Notes: generated by a model not told the origin, from the letters alone. Positions 1-12,054 are shown, counted from the first letter of the stretch. The stretch: 64,000 nt of DNA from Umbilicaria muhlenbergii (GCA_000611775.1 KK106981.1:2851211-2915210); one strand, 5' to 3'. Numbers and translations are program-made.

Positions 1-1143
1 CAAACGGCTCCTTTACCACCCCATCACGTACCTGCCCCGACAGATTATCATTCCACATTTTCCAGCGGAGCCCATCCCATGAACGTTTTCCCGAACCATG
101 TCTTCCTCCAACTTACGTCCACTATTGCTCCAACGCCGATTCCGATGCAGCCGATTCCTTTACCGGAGGACGAGGCCACTAAGCGGGCCATAAGCACCTT
201 TGATCGCAATGACACGGTTGATGGACACAAGGTTGGCTTCATCTACATCGGCAACAACCAGACTTCGGAGGCCGAGATTCTCGCCAACACCATCGGTAGT
301 GAAGCGTACAACACCTGCCTCCGTGGATTAGGCACCGAGATCCGTCTCAAGGACGCGATCTTCAACACTCAAGGCCTCGACCGTCAGTCCGACTTGGACG
401 GCCAGCACACTTACGCCTGGCGTGATCGTATCACCGAGATCATCTTCCATGTCACCACTCTGATGCCGACGCACATCGAACAGGACGCACAATGCGTGAA
501 CAAAAAACGCCACATCGGCAATGACTTCGTCAATATCATCTACAACGACTCCGGCCTCCCCTTCCGCTTCGAGACTTTCCCCTCCCAATTCAACTACGTC
601 AACATCATCATCACGCCCGAAGCGTCGCTCCTACCGCGCGAAACCGTCCAAAAGCCGACCCAGTCCCGTGACAGTATCGCTCCTCCAAACGCATCAGAAG
701 TCGAGACGCACAGCATATACCCGGCCAAGCAACAGTACTTCAAAGTCCAAACCATCTCCGCCCCCTCCTTCCCACAAATCTCTCCGGCCGCAACCCCCAA
801 ACTCATCTCCGCCTCCGCCCTCCCCGGCTTCGTCCGCCAACTCGCGCTCAACGCCTCCGTCTTCAGCCTCGTGTGGGCCAACCGCGAAGGCGGCGAACAC
901 GTCTCCAGTTGGCGCAACCGGCTACGCGAAATCGTCAAGTTGCGAGATCGCTTTGCGGCTGGCAGGGCTGGTGCGGGGGCGAGCGGGAAGAACGAACTCT
1001 ATCCTGAGATGGGAGGCGGGGCGAGGGGAAGGTTGCAGCCGCGCGTTGAGGGGGAGCGCTGGATGGGTACGCTGGCGATGGGCGGGTTGGCGGATGAGGA
1101 TGGGTTGGTGCAGGGGATTGACTTTTCGAAGTGGGCGACTTAG
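1..1143 (+). CDS. TSC2: Tuberin (TSC2) homologue, 3' part with Rap/Ran-GAP domain
   Basis: The frame is open from base 1, so the gene starts upstream of the window; the Met at 79 is internal. The protein shows the Rap-GAP signature of tuberin: VGFIYIGNNQTSEAEILAN, then an N-rich stretch, HVTTLMPT, KKRHIGNDFVNIIYNDSG and FPSQFNYVNIIITPE. Tuberin is the GTPase-activating subunit of the TSC complex and switches off Rheb, and so TORC1, at endomembranes (established for the family). The C-terminal helix with RLREIVKLRDRFA and the final GIDFSKWAT are typical of fungal tuberins. The stop is TAG at 1141-1143. Coding-strand composition flips from C-rich (about 540-900) to G-rich (about 940-1140). No intron is visible in this part. 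It is convergent with the Pumilio gene downstream. Confidence 0.93.
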   Translation, partial: QTAPLPPHHVPAPTDYHSTFSSGAHPMNVFPNHVFLQLTSTIAPTPIPMQPIPLPEDEATKRAISTFDRNDTVDGHKVGFIYIGNNQTSEAEILANTIGSEAYNTCLRGLGTEIRLKDAIFNTQGLDRQSDLDGQHTYAWRDRITEIIFHVTTLMPTHIEQDAQCVNKKRHIGNDFVNIIYNDSGLPFRFETFPSQFNYVNIIITPEASLLPRETVQKPTQSRDSIAPPNASEVETHSIYPAKQQYFKVQTISAPSFPQISPAATPKLISASALPGFVRQLALNASVFSLVWANREGGEHVSSWRNRLREIVKLRDRFAAGRAGAGASGKNELYPEMGGGARGRLQPRVEGERWMGTLAMGGLADEDGLVQGIDFSKWAT

Positions 1144-2499
1144 GCCAGGCGGTGGGTGGGTGGATGGAATGGATGGGGGTGGATGGGTTAGGAGGTGTGA
1201 GACGCATTAGTACGTGCGAGGTATGCAAATTGGAGGAAGTACATATGGGATGGGCATCTTGAAATTGTCAGTACAACAGAATGCATAGGCATCAGCGATG
1301 ATGCGGTGGCAGCGGCGGCGGCAAAACAGTTTGTCGATCTAAAAGTTTTCTGATTTTTGTCCCTTTTTTCCTTTTCTTTCTCTTCTCTGCATATGCGATG
1401 GCTGGTCGGCGGTTTTTTGCGTGATTGATGGAGGAAGGATATGGAATGGAATGGAATGGAATGGATCTCGCGATGGAGTCGAAGGCTGCACGGACGCATC
1501 AGAGATACCCGGATCGGATGGCGGACTTGGGAGTATAACTGGATAAGTGTCGTCGACCGCCCGTTTGTAGGCGGGGTCGGGATTCTTCTCCTCTTCTGTG
1601 CTGCGATAGCTAGCTATGGTTTTGTAGATATCAGATAGTGGCAACACAAATGCGTGCTTTTACTTTGATACCTCTTCCTCCAAGTTGTTGGTCGATAGTT
1701 GATAGGGGCTTGTGCGTCACCGACAACCAATTTGAAGACCTCAGAAAGAAATAATGCATGGTGAGGGACCGGTGCTATTTCAATAAATATGTAAATTTTC
1801 GTTCCATTGGATCATTCATGTAACTTTCACCCCCCCCACCCCCCCCATCACTCCACAACCCCTCACTCCACAACCCCTCACTCCACAAACTCCACTCACT
1901 CCCCTTCCCCTTCTGTACCGAATAGCTAGATTTGCAACCATCACTGCTTCGCCGCATTATCCACGCAAAACCCCATACTCACGCAAGTATCGTAAAGAAG
2001 TGAAAACTCAGCCCCGTCATCTAGCCAAAGCCGCGCACCACCACCACCACAACAATGGCCTCATGTCATGTCATGTCATCTCACCTAGTCCCTCAATTCG
2101 GCTTCTCCTAGCTGACTCGCTCAGCTCGTCAATAGGAGCGAAAATCTGTTATTTTCCCCTACCCTACCCTATACGGTCTATCATGGTATCTACTATCATG
2201 TCGAAAAAAAGAAAACCAGCGCAACTCAAAGGAGAGTGGAAGAATTAGCCAAGCCAAAGAATATGTTGCTCATGAATATCGACGTAGTGGGCTGCCTATG
2301 TCTTTTTGCATCGTTTTTTTTTGAATTGTCCGTCCCCCCCGTTAGCTCCGTGGATGTAAAGTAAAAGCGGGCCGAAATGACATGGTGGGAAGAGAAGGGG
2401 TTTTTTTTGTGCAAGATCGGTACCGAAATTTCCCGGGATGGTGAGGTCGGGGGTATGTGGGAATGATTAGGGAGTGTCGGTTGGATGGGGTTTGTTGGA
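1144..2499. other. Intergenic, between convergent TSC2 and PUF3 genes
   Basis: No convincing gene. It holds simple sequence: a GGAAT-type pentamer run at about 1440-1463, C-tracts at 1830-1848, a 15-bp unit (ctccacaacccctca) repeated at about 1850-1890, and a TCATG-type run near 2062-2082. It should contain the 3' UTRs of the two convergent genes. The open frames here are short and unlike known proteins. Confidence 0.6.
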
Positions 2500-5400
2500 T
2501 TAGGTCGGGGTGGCTACGCTGACTTCCACGGCGCCTTCGGCTCGGGCTTTGCGGTCGCCGACGGGGCCGTCGACGGTGCTGTTGTTGGTGCTGGGCAGCG
2601 AGCTGCTCTGCGGAGATTGAGCGTCGCTGGTGAGAGGTGGCGGGGTAGGCGCTACAGAGGTCGGTGGCGAGACATTGTGATTATGCGGGACTGGAGTGGG
2701 GTTGTTGTAGATGACTTTCTCGATGGCGGCGATTTGCTTGCCATAGGAAAACCGCTTGAGGAGTGCTAGTTGCGGTTTGATGTTTTCGACAAATTCGTCG
2801 TACTCGGAGCCGGTGAGCTGAGCGAGAAGTTTTTCTGCGTGCTTGTTAGCATAAAGAAAAACAGAAGCGGATGAACACGACTTACGGATGACATAGTTGC
2901 CATACTGGTCCCTCATCAATGATTGTAAAGGACTCTCGCCCTTGTCGTTGAGTGCAGTCAGGGTTGCAACGATCATCTGCCTCTGCTCGTCGGATCCGAA
3001 CTGGATGCTTTTCTCCACCACATTACTGGCAAACTTGTGCTTGGAAAACGTCAACAGCTGTGATGTCACCAGTGAGATGATCTTCGCTCGATCCCCCTCT
3101 CTACCATGTTCGATGACATGCTGTGTAACGTAATTGCCATATTGGTCGACAATGAGCGAGGACGCACAGGCATGCAATTCTTGGAGCACCGAAGTCCGGG
3201 CAGGCTCTGCGCAGTGCTCAAGCATACGCTGGATGACGCGGCAGCCATATGGATGTGTGGCCAAGCTCTGGACCTGTCCGGTGAACGCATTGATGATGAA
3301 CTGTATGTGCTCGGCCGGCACCCGCTCGATAGCCTTTTGTACAACGTGATTACCGTTTTGGTCTTTGACGCATCTTAGAACGTGTTGCTCAAGCTCTTTC
3401 ACCAAAGACGCTTGTTGGTCGGTAAGGATGTGCTCCAATGCCTAGGGAGATGAGCCATGATGACGTAGAGAAGGAGTGAAAGACCAAACCTTTTGAACTA
3501 CCCTGCAACCATACATTTGTAACGAGAGAGTCAAGATGTGATTCTTCATCTGGTTCGCCAAAATCTTCTTCTGCGATTGGTTACCGTGTTCAAAGAACTT
3601 CTGGATGACATAGTTGCCAAAGACGTCCGTCATGAGCTGTATTGAGTTCGGCTGAATTTCTCTAAAGACTTGGTCTTTCTCGTCGCTATTTGCGGTCTCG
3701 AGCTTCTGTTGGATAAACCTCGACCCATGCTGATCGCCGCTAAACTCGACAATGTGATTGTATATGTCCTACAGACTGTTAGATGAAGTGAGACAACAAA
3801 CCGAATTAGAGCATACCTTGAGCTCGTAACGCTTGTTTGTTTTGCTATTCGACCGAAACTCCTCAAGTAGAGCACTCCTCAGGTTCTGGCCCACATCATG
3901 GTCTCTTGATGGTCCTCTCGGAATTATTGGAGGGATGAAGTTGGGGACTGGGGGCATTGGATAGTACTGTGCGAGTGGGTTCATTCGCATGGCATTTGGA
4001 TGATTGTAATCGTATGAATTAGCGAAGGGAGCTCGGAATTGCAAAGGGTTGGGCTGAGGCTGCATGTAATCTTGCTGTTCTTGCTGTACTCCTCTCAGCT
4101 TCCGGTCAAGGAGCGCAGCCTGTCCATGTGGCACTCGTGGATTCGCTACGCCGCGTGATGGAGCACGATATTGATCGCCAGAGGGAGGTGTTCCACCAGT
4201 CGAGTAGAAAGGGCTGTGGTGACTGCGACGGGTATCGCTCCCATTTGGCGATTGTGGGCTGTGTTCACCAAATTGTATGTTGCGGGATTGGCTGTATTGT
4301 AGATTTTGCGATCCGGGAGGAATACCATTTGGTGTAAATGAATCGAGGCCATTCTGGTAACTCACCTCATCTGCGCTCCAGGCATGAGCGGACCCATCCA
4401 ATTGTTGTGGGTATTCGTATGATAGTGAGCTCTGTTCTTGCGTTGATTGGTATGAAGGGTATAGCGGATACTCATTCTCTTTTCCTGGGTTCATCTTACG
4501 GAACTCTTGTGCGATGAAATCAACGTTGTAATTGCTGCTAGATGGCTCTCCTCCGTGTCTTCGATTGCCAGTATGTGATGAATAGGTTGATGTTTGTGTA
4601 GAGTGGCTGGGTCGTGAAGGAAATGATGTCGATCCCTGGCCGAAGCGAGAAGATTGAGGATTGGTGAACACATCAGGGCCAAAGTACGAATGTTGCTCAT
4701 CACCGCTGCGTGATGGCGGGATGCTGCCGTTCCTTGAAGCTACGGCACTGGTGTGTCCAGACCTCAATCCTTGCTGGAACATCTGGCGACCGCCCTGCGG
4801 CATCATACCCGTGTCACTACTTCCAAACACCATCGACATGGCTTGCTGGCGATTCTCTTCATCGCCGTTCAGTGAGACACCACTCAGGCTGCCAGAATCA
4901 AAAGTACGGGACGTCACGAAACTACCTGAGGTTGGATCTAGGAAGCCTTTCTGAGATGCCGGGTTCACCATCCCATTCCCATTGACCGCTTGTTGGTTCA
5001 TCGAGAAGTAAGGTGAGCTGCTCCGAGGATTCTCCCCAAATTTCTGAGGTGGGGCATGCTGATTGCTGTTTCTATGACGAACAGGAGAAGTACTCGAGTG
5101 GCTTTTGTTCGAGCTCGATAGTATTGGGGATGTACTATCGATTGCATTCCAGGGCGTAGTTTGGCGATGGCTCCAGTTATCTGACTCGGATGAGGATAGT
5201 AGAGAACCTGATCCGGTTATTGCTTCTGAGCTGTTTGCCAGAGCTGATGCATTCTCTGCGTTTGTTAGCTCCTTACATGCTCCGTTAGAGCAGGAAACTA
5301 ACCCTGTGCACGACCAGTGTCATTCAAGCCACCCTTGAGACCACTTCCTATAGCACTGTTTCCCCAAATACCTCCCTTCCAGCTCGTACCTCCGCTCGCA

Positions 5401-5565
5401 AAGCTTTGACCGAGCGTCGAGGTGTGCGAAGGCCGTGGCTGCTCACCGTCGGCGTTGCCAGGTGCTGTGCCGAAATTGGGGAATCGGTGCCGCGTCTTTT
5501 ATCAGACCGTCAGCATCCTTCTGCAGTGGGATGAGAATACCCGACGGACTCACCGCTGATGCCAT
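2500..5565 (-). CDS. PUF3: Pumilio/Puf3-type RNA-binding protein, six exons
   Basis: Exons on the minus strand: 5554-5565, 5303-5495, 3817-5255, 3490-3768, 2886-3441, 2500-2834. All junctions are GT-AG and the sum is 2814 nt (937 aa). The first exon has only 12 nt (MASA). Residues 1 to about 520 are low-complexity and rich in Ser, Gln, Asn and Pro. The C-terminal half is a complete eight-repeat Pum-HD beginning near [20 protein letters not shown]. The RNA-reading residues run SR..Q, NY..Q, CR..Q, NH..Q, CR..Q, NY..Q, SN..E, NY..Q, which by the known Pumilio code predicts a UGUA(U/N)AUA target. Puf3 proteins bind 3' UTRs of nuclear mRNAs for mitochondrial proteins and promote their decay or localised translation. 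The last intron (2835-2885) restores the canonical NYVIQKLL of repeat 8. A Ser/Pro-rich tail follows. Confidence 0.93.
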
Positions 5566-8500
5566 TGTACAGTTGGGTCAGAGCGCAGTATTTGAATTTG
5601 CGGTTCTTGTGCTTCACCCGCACACTCTTGGGGTGATCGGTGGTGAAATGGGTCTAGGGAGCGGTTTGGTCGTCCAGAAGCCTCTCTGTACAAGGCTCAT
5701 CTATGTAGGCAGGAATCTATGGCTAGACAAATCGAGTATGTCAGCATCGGAAACTAGTAGCCTCGTTGCACCAGGCGGTTCCGAGACTGACCTGTACAAG
5801 AGGATGATGGCAGGCGAGTATATCCGGGTGAGAGGCGGTTGCATGTACAGCAGACGGGGCTTTTGGGGTCAAGAATGGGGAAGTCGAGGGATATAAGAAG
5901 CTGGATGCAAGGTGGTAGTCGCGCGACCACCCCTTCGTTTGTGCTGCACTCGCACCCTTGGGTTGTGTAATCTCAGCAGGCAGCCGTGCATTGATTGGGC
6001 GGCGAGGGAATAGGGAACAATATTATCTGCTGTCCCCCGCAGAAGGAGGCTTCACTACCATGGAACTGTCACCGCTGATCGGATTGCACCAGTCGCGGCC
6101 AAGTCTCTCGCAAACGGGGCGACTCTTTGTTGAGCTCCGTAGTTGTTGAGTTCGAGAGGGAAGAGGAAGCAAGCAAGGGGCCTGCAGGCTATGCGGTTCG
6201 CGGGCGGAATGTTGGCTGCGCCGAGTTGGGGGTGAACAAGGGCGGTTTGGTGTCACGACTTAGCCATGACAAGGCATCGCACCGCGACAATGGCAACGAG
6301 GGACAGGGGACATTAAGTACTAAGAACTCGACGGCTGATGGAGAGATTGTCTATGTGGTGGGGGGGAGGAGGGGGCGGTGCGACAGAATAAGATGATCTG
6401 GATGCTTTCTTCAACACTAGAATCCGGCTCCCTCTGTGAACCCTTGAATTAGTTTGCTTTGCGGCGTCAGCAGAATTAAGGTACAGCTTGCCGTGCCCAC
6501 CTTACCGTACAGGCTCCATAGTACAGTGCACCCACAGTGCACCACAGTGCACCTATGGTGCTAAGGTACAGGCCATGGGTGCAGGCGGGTGCCAGAGTGG
6601 AGTGCCAGTGTGCCACTCCCTGTTCCACGGTCGAGACCAGGGGCCAAGGCAGCAAATTAAGCACAAGCCTAGGGCGGCCGCTACCTGAGGAACCCTGGAG
6701 ATTCGCAATAAATAGATGGAATCATGGAAAGCTAAGCACCCTTCGGGATGGTGACTCTAGGCGGGCGGGGCGATCTTCTAAGGGTCCATGCTCGGTGGAC
6801 GCTGCTCGCTGATGTCTGCTCCTGCTCGAATGCCTGATGTCTGCTCTCTAATCAACACGGCGTCCTTCGTGCTTCCAACCGCCCACCGTCAGCACTCGAT
6901 CGCGGCAAGGACGGCGCTGGATTGGCTACAACGGGAGTCTTCGGGGCAGAAGAGGAGAAGGGCGAGAATTCGGTATCGATGACTCAATGGCAGACGAGCC
7001 CTGCTGATTCCACCCTCTCTACCCCGCACCCGCGCGGCATCAACGTCAGCCTTACTGCGACGAGGAGAACAGTCATGCAGACCGAGTGCAGCCAGACTGC
7101 ACCGAGACTGCACCGAAACTGCACCGAGACTGCAGAGACGCCTTCGTCGGAATATCAATCGGGGCGAATGGCAGGATACAGATACCTCGGTGGTTCGATG
7201 CCAATGCTGGCCAATAACGCCATCATGCCGTCGTTGCACCGACCAGCATTCAGCATCAACAGCAATCCTCGCGGCCGGCATGTGTACTCCGAATGATCCG
7301 ATGCGGCGGCTTTCATTCGCTGCGGCCCTCAGTCGAGTGGGCGTAGGCACCGGCCGTGGAGCTGCTTTGCGCAAGCCTGATGGACAACAATGGACGCTAA
7401 CCTCCCCCGTCGAACTCTCCCACATGCTGTGCGACGTCGGATGCTCGACCGGCCAGTGATGCAGATCCACCACCCGTATCTCTTTGCTCACTGACTGTGC
7501 AGCGGCCACGCCTTGACGCTCCGGTACCTAGATGATCGACGTCTGATTTCAAAAGGAACTGCATTTTCGTCCTGGTCATAGGTCCGTAGCACCGATAATA
7601 TCCATTCCTGAGGATAGTTGGAGAGAATGCTCTATTTTCGCCTCGTTTGCACGGCTGTGCCATTCGAGTCTACGTCCCAAGGCTGTCAGGTAACACCGGC
7701 ACTGGATCTTGAAGCGGGGCAGGGTATGCTGCAGGTAATCAATAAGAGACAGACCGACGTCCCGTCGACTGGGGTGCTCCATGAGGCGCCCCAGAGGTAC
7801 GTCCATGAAGAGGCGTATGATATCTGCGTCGAGACATCCTGGGATCCGGGACCGATAATGTCTTGATACGTGTTCAAGGCAAGCATCCAGGTGTGCCAAG
7901 CATGGGCTGCGGCCCGTGGGCAAGGCAGATACAAGCAGAGCACGAGGGCGCAAGGAAGACGATGGAGAGGGTGCCTGCCCCCCGGCGTCAGGAATACGGA
8001 GGCACAAGTACGCAGCACCTCAATGGCTCAGTGGCCCTTGACTGCCCGTGCACATTGAACTTAATCGAAAGGCCATGCGCTTTCCCGCGGGGTTTCAAGT
8101 AACTGGTGTTGATGCCCGGTACACTTTTTTTAAGACATTGATAGCCACGACAGAATTAGTCAGGCAGCGGCATGATGGCGAAGTAGCAGGTGCCCTCGAA
8201 GGAACCTTGTATTTACTGGGATGTTTATTCATCTCCATGCCTGAAGATATGCTGAGAGACGGGAGTTTTGGGTGTTGTGAGACATTGGTCACGAGGTGGA
8301 ACTGCATCTTTTTATGCAATCAGCGGGAGCCCTGGATGGCTTTCAGGAACATTGTGATGCAGTATCATCAGATAGCATGTCGATAGTCTTTCCCCTGCTG
8401 GTGCATGTACACGCACGACTTCTTTTCTTAGAGAAGCACCAGGCGCGAGGCCGCCAGGCGGACGTCTTTAGTCGGCCCTAATGGATCACCTTATGTGGAC

Positions 8501-9109
8501 ATGCCAGCGCCTATGAGTACTTTACCTTTGGTATGAGGACCTTAGCACGCTTAGGTCAGCCTCTGCACGCCTCATCAACGCTGGTCCAGTCGCAGCACCC
8601 AAGATGTGATGGTGCTCGAACGCTGATTGGCTCGAGCGTCATCGCCGATGCCTTGTCCAGCGCCAATACGCCGTTTAATCTCCCGTGCACACGCTAACCC
8701 TTTCCGGACAGCCTCCTCCTTTCAACGGGCTTGCCAACGTTTTCTTCCTTGCATCGACCTTCCAACATCCTCCTTCCTCGATCGTCAGTCTACTAATCTT
8801 TGGCAAGTGTCGGCTTCACTCTCTCAGCTGATCACTTTGCTGTCCGCTCCGTCGAGCATTACCGCTTTCGCACCTGGACGAGGGGAATTGATTGTTGTAC
8901 GGGTAAACACGCTCAACAACTCACCACAGGATCAATGTTAGTACCGATCAAACAATGGGACCGCTCCTCAATCGTACAACACCAGAATCAAGTTGCATAC
9001 TGATAATCCGACCAACTAGCTCACGACCTTATCACACTCGTTTCCACCGCGCTCACTGCGCGCCCCAATCAATCTAATCCATCGACCGTAACACATTCAA
9101 TCAATCATC
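5566..9109. other. Long intergenic region without a recognised gene
   Basis: This includes the presumed promoter and 5' UTR of the PUF3 gene (5566 to about 6400). Beyond that I see only small repeats: overlapping cacagtgcac units at about 6525-6552 and an 11-bp tandem repeat at 7095-7138. Several open frames of 60-200 codons occur on both strands, but none resembles a protein family or shows a matching intron pattern. I see no transposon ends. It could contain a non-coding RNA or an old element beyond recognition. Confidence 0.5.
7095..7138. repeat. 11-bp tandem repeat, about four units
   Basis: The unit gactgcaccga is repeated in direct head-to-tail order; the third unit begins with a instead of g and the fourth decays at its end. 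It lies in non-coding sequence and has no assigned function. Confidence 0.8.
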
Positions 9110-9670
9110 ATGACCACCCTCCACAAACTCGTCCTCCGCAACTCCTCCACCTCCACCTCTCTCACTCCAACCATGATCAAACTCCTAATCGCGCTTCTCT
9201 CCATCCTCCTCGTTGGCTTCCTTCTCATGGCTACACTTTATCTACTCCGGCGAATCCGACTATCCAGGCAATGCAAACAGTCAGAGCTACCTCTCTACAA
9301 CGAACAACATGGCCACAGATCCAACCACCACCGCCTAACCATAACCGCCTCCTCCTACGACCATCGCGCTTCATCTATCTACGTCTACAGCGAAAAGCAA
9401 TCGCTCGTCGACCACGCGTCCGAGCCACCCCCCAGCCCGATTCCGGAAATTCGCATCACCTTCCCGGAAGAGGAGGATGAGGCCGGCAAGCGCAAGTCGG
9501 GGCGGGTAGTGGTTGTGAGGATTGGGGAGAAGGAGGTTGTGGGGCTAGAGCCGCTGGTGGAGGAGAACTTACCGCCGTACGAGAAGAGTGATGCGGAGAG
9601 GTTCCAGTCGCTGGATTTGGAGCGAATAGGGGGGCTGAAAGAGAAGGAGGAGGGAAGAAGATGGTCGTGA
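9110..9670 (+). CDS. Small single-pass membrane protein, unknown function
   Basis: Single-exon frame of 186 aa. A hydrophobic helix (about residues 22-44, MIKLLIALLSILLVGFLLMA) is followed by a basic stop-transfer segment RRIRLSRQCK. The remainder is hydrophilic, with PPPSPIPEIRITFPEE and a Glu/Lys-rich end. The layout fits a membrane anchor with a short N-terminal tail and a cytosolic C-terminus. I do not recognise a named family. The start at 9110 sits in an ATCATGACC context after a long open stretch; the downstream Met at 9173 is an alternative that keeps the helix. Composition flips from C-rich to G-rich at about 9475, as in bona fide genes of this window, which supports it being real. 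Confidence 0.6.
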   Translation: MTTLHKLVLRNSSTSTSLTPTMIKLLIALLSILLVGFLLMATLYLLRRIRLSRQCKQSELPLYNEQHGHRSNHHRLTITASSYDHRASSIYVYSEKQSLVDHASEPPPSPIPEIRITFPEEEDEAGKRKSGRVVVVRIGEKEVVGLEPLVEENLPPYEKSDAERFQSLDLERIGGLKEKEEGRRWS

Positions 9671-10164
9671 ATAGAGTGTCAGAGTAACGATTGGCCCGTT
9701 TTGGATGGGGGAACTAACAACCATTTGGGGCGACTTTCACGTCGATATCTCCGCCATGGGTTTCTTTCGACGGCGGCTATCTACTCCATTCACGACTACG
9801 GTTACGGTATATATTATTCCCACCGGCCTCTCACACTTTCGGTCACTTAAATTACAGGAAACTTCTGCACATTCTACACTAGCCGGATAGGACATAACGA
9901 CTATCGTACATTCTGGCTCTCACGGCATCTAGGCTTTCTACTACTTGTCTACTACTTCTACATCCGAACTCTGATGCTTGGACAGTATTGCAGGACAAAC
10001 CATTGCTATAGCTACCGTCAATACCAGCCTACTTAAGTGCGCTTAGTTAGGCAGCCAATGCTAATGTATTATATCTAATTTTTGTGTCTCGTATCCGCTC
10101 CTCGTTGATTTCTTCGGTCTAAAAGTGCCGTTAGGCCCTTCGAGTGGTTCAGTGGATGTACCTG
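9671..10164. other. Intergenic
   Basis: Non-coding sequence between the small membrane-protein gene and the transposon. Probably the 3' UTR of the former at its left end. No repeat or gene recognised. Confidence 0.5.
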
Positions 10165-10166
10165 TA

Positions 10167-10192
10167 CGGAACCGTGCACCAAAAGTCATGAC
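10167..10192. repeat. Left terminal inverted repeat of the Tc1/mariner element
   Basis: 26 bp starting CGGAACCGTGCACC and ending GTCATGAC, the exact reverse complement of 12414-12439. Preceded by the TA target dinucleotide at 10165-10166. Confidence 0.95.
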
Positions 10193-10376
10193 TAGCGCCT
10201 TTTCGTGCATGCGCCACATACAGGGGTATGGCAGGGAGTAGGGCAGGGAGTAGGGCGGGGGTAGGGCAGGGGGTAGATTCTCACCCCGAAAAGGCGGTGA
10301 GGAAAAGGGGAGCCTTCGAATATCTTCCTTTAGTAGTAGACTTCGTAGTCAGTTAGAATACTCAATATCCAGCAAT

Positions 10377-11883
10377 ATGGTAGCCAAATCACATGATCCA
10401 GGGACCAGAGTCCAAGCCCTTGCCTTAGCAGAGTATGGAGCCCCTACAAATATTGTTGCAGACTTGACAGGCTTGTCTATATGTTCTGTAAATCACCTGA
10501 AGAAGACTGCTCGAGAGAGAGGCTACGATCCAGAGAAATTGAAGATAATATTGACTGAATACGTTGCAGACGCTCCTCATTCTGGCCGTCCCAAAACAGT
10601 AACTTCTGACAAGGAAGAAGCAGTCCTGAATAGGGTTAAGAAGGACCGTTATGACAGGGAGATGTTTACCGCTGAACTTGAAGCTGAATTCAAGCTTTCC
10701 TCTATGTCGATTCTTCGAATTCTCCACAAAAACAAGATGCACAAGTGAAAATCAAGCTGGAAGCCAGCCCTGACACCTGCCATGTGAGAAGCCCGTCTAT
10801 TTTTCGCTCAAACAGTTCAACATTGGACTCTCGAAGACTGGAAATGAGTCATTTGAACTGATGAAACCAGCGTTATATTAAGGCACAGACGGGGGGCGAT
10901 TAGGGTATGAAGAACAGCTGAAGAATGATATGAGAAGACTTGCACAAGGCGGAGGTGAAAAGAGGCATCTGAATTCATGTTTTGAGGCTGTTTTTCATAC
11001 AATAAAAAAGGCCCATATCATATATGGGAGAAGGAGACTGCTCAGTCAAGGAAGGAAGCAATAGAATATATGAAAAGAGTGAACAATGAGAATGAAGCAG
11101 CAGCTCAAACAGAGTGGGAGATTGCTACAAAGATGCAGAGAATGAATTTGAACAGAGCTGATAAACCCTCAGGTCATGCTCCGCAATGGTGATATACAGA
11201 TAAGCAAGGAGCAGTCACACGGAAAGCACGCAAGAGGGGTATTAACTGATAACGATACCAGAGGGAAGTCCTTGTCAAGAAGCTTATACCCTTTGCTCTT
11301 GAGTGCAAGAAAGACCGTCCCGAAACCACAGTCCAGGAAGACAAGGCGCTGAGTCATGCCTCAAGGCCCCAGAAACAAATCTTTCTTGATGCCAATATCC
11401 TCCGTCTTCTATGGCCAGGCAACTCTCCAGACCTCAATGCCATTGAGCCCTGCTGGATGTGGATGAAATGATATACCACTAAGAATGAGGCTCCCAGGAA
11501 CCGTCTTGCTGCTCAGAAAGCATGAAGGCATTGCTGACTCAAAGGCCTTGAGCAATGAAGGATTCAGCGCTGGATTGAGCGGATTCCCCGCCATATCCAG
11601 AAGATTCTTGAGCTCAACGGCGGCAATGAGTATAAGGAAGGGCGTACAGATGGAGACACTCGCCCTAAGGGACCATGAGCTCCAAGGCCTGCTGAACAAG
11701 CCAGACAAGACTCTGAGCCCCCTACCCCTGAGCGAGCATCCCCTGCCAGAAGCTCCTCAACAAGCTCTATCTCTGCCTTCTCTGCCAGCGAGGAACGTCC
11801 AGCTAGAGGGCGAGGGCGAGGATGAGGACGTGTGGCTCAAGGACGTGGAGGGCGAGGCGTTGTGAGGTGTGGAACAGCGCCAG
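10377..11883 (+). pseudogene. Tc1-type transposase, interrupted
   Basis: The first 123 codons (10377-10748) form an open N-terminal part with a helix-turn-helix-like segment (VQALALAEYGAPTNIVADL, SICSVNHLKKTARERGYD) and SGRPKTVTSDKEEAVL, as in fungal Tc1-like transposases. The same frame continues to the catalytic region: TDET with Asp at 10860, QEDKA with Asp at 11340, and NSPDLNAIEPCW with Glu at 11445. The last spacing is 34 residues, so DD34E. The first spacing (159 residues) is long, as in a fungal subgroup with an inserted Lys/Glu-rich segment (here KKGPYHIWEKET onward). Thirteen in-frame stops lie between 10746 and about 11525; twelve are TGA and one is TAA, with no net frameshift up to the Glu. 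The tail becomes Ser- and RG-rich and is duplicated. Confidence 0.9.
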
Positions 11884-12054
11884 CAGGGCCTGAGCTGCCT
11901 AGCCCTGAGTCAGCATCCGCTGCCAGAAGCTCCTCTGCAAGCCCTGTCTCCGCCTCCTCTGACAGCGAGGTACATCCGACAAGAGGCTGAGGACAAGGAC
12001 GTGTGGCTCGAGGACGTGAGGGCCGAGGCCGTGTGAGGCGTGGAACGGCGCCAG
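11715..12054. repeat. Tandem duplication in the transposase tail region
   Basis: Two direct copies, 11715-11883 and 11892-12054, share long blocks such as gccagaagctcct and gacgtgtggctc, with scattered differences and small indels. In the transposase frame they encode a Ser-rich then Arg/Gly-rich tail, so the protein's basic C-terminus appears to have been duplicated in this copy or its ancestor. Confidence 0.8.

Noticed and set aside
521-1210. Plus-strand open frame of 229 codons
   Set aside because: Overlaps the TSC2 frame; Ser/Pro-rich low-complexity product without family features.
5105-5896. Two plus-strand frames antisense to the start of PUF3
   Set aside because: Exon structure of PUF3 on the minus strand is continuous and in frame; these are shadows.
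6889-7509. 206-codon minus-strand frame
   Set aside because: No recognisable domain, overlaps other open frames on the opposite strand and a tandem repeat; not supported as a gene.
10377-11530. TGA read as an amino acid (alternative genetic code)
   Set aside because: All housekeeping genes here use TGG for Trp and several stop with TGA (for example CenH3 and FES1), so the code is standard.
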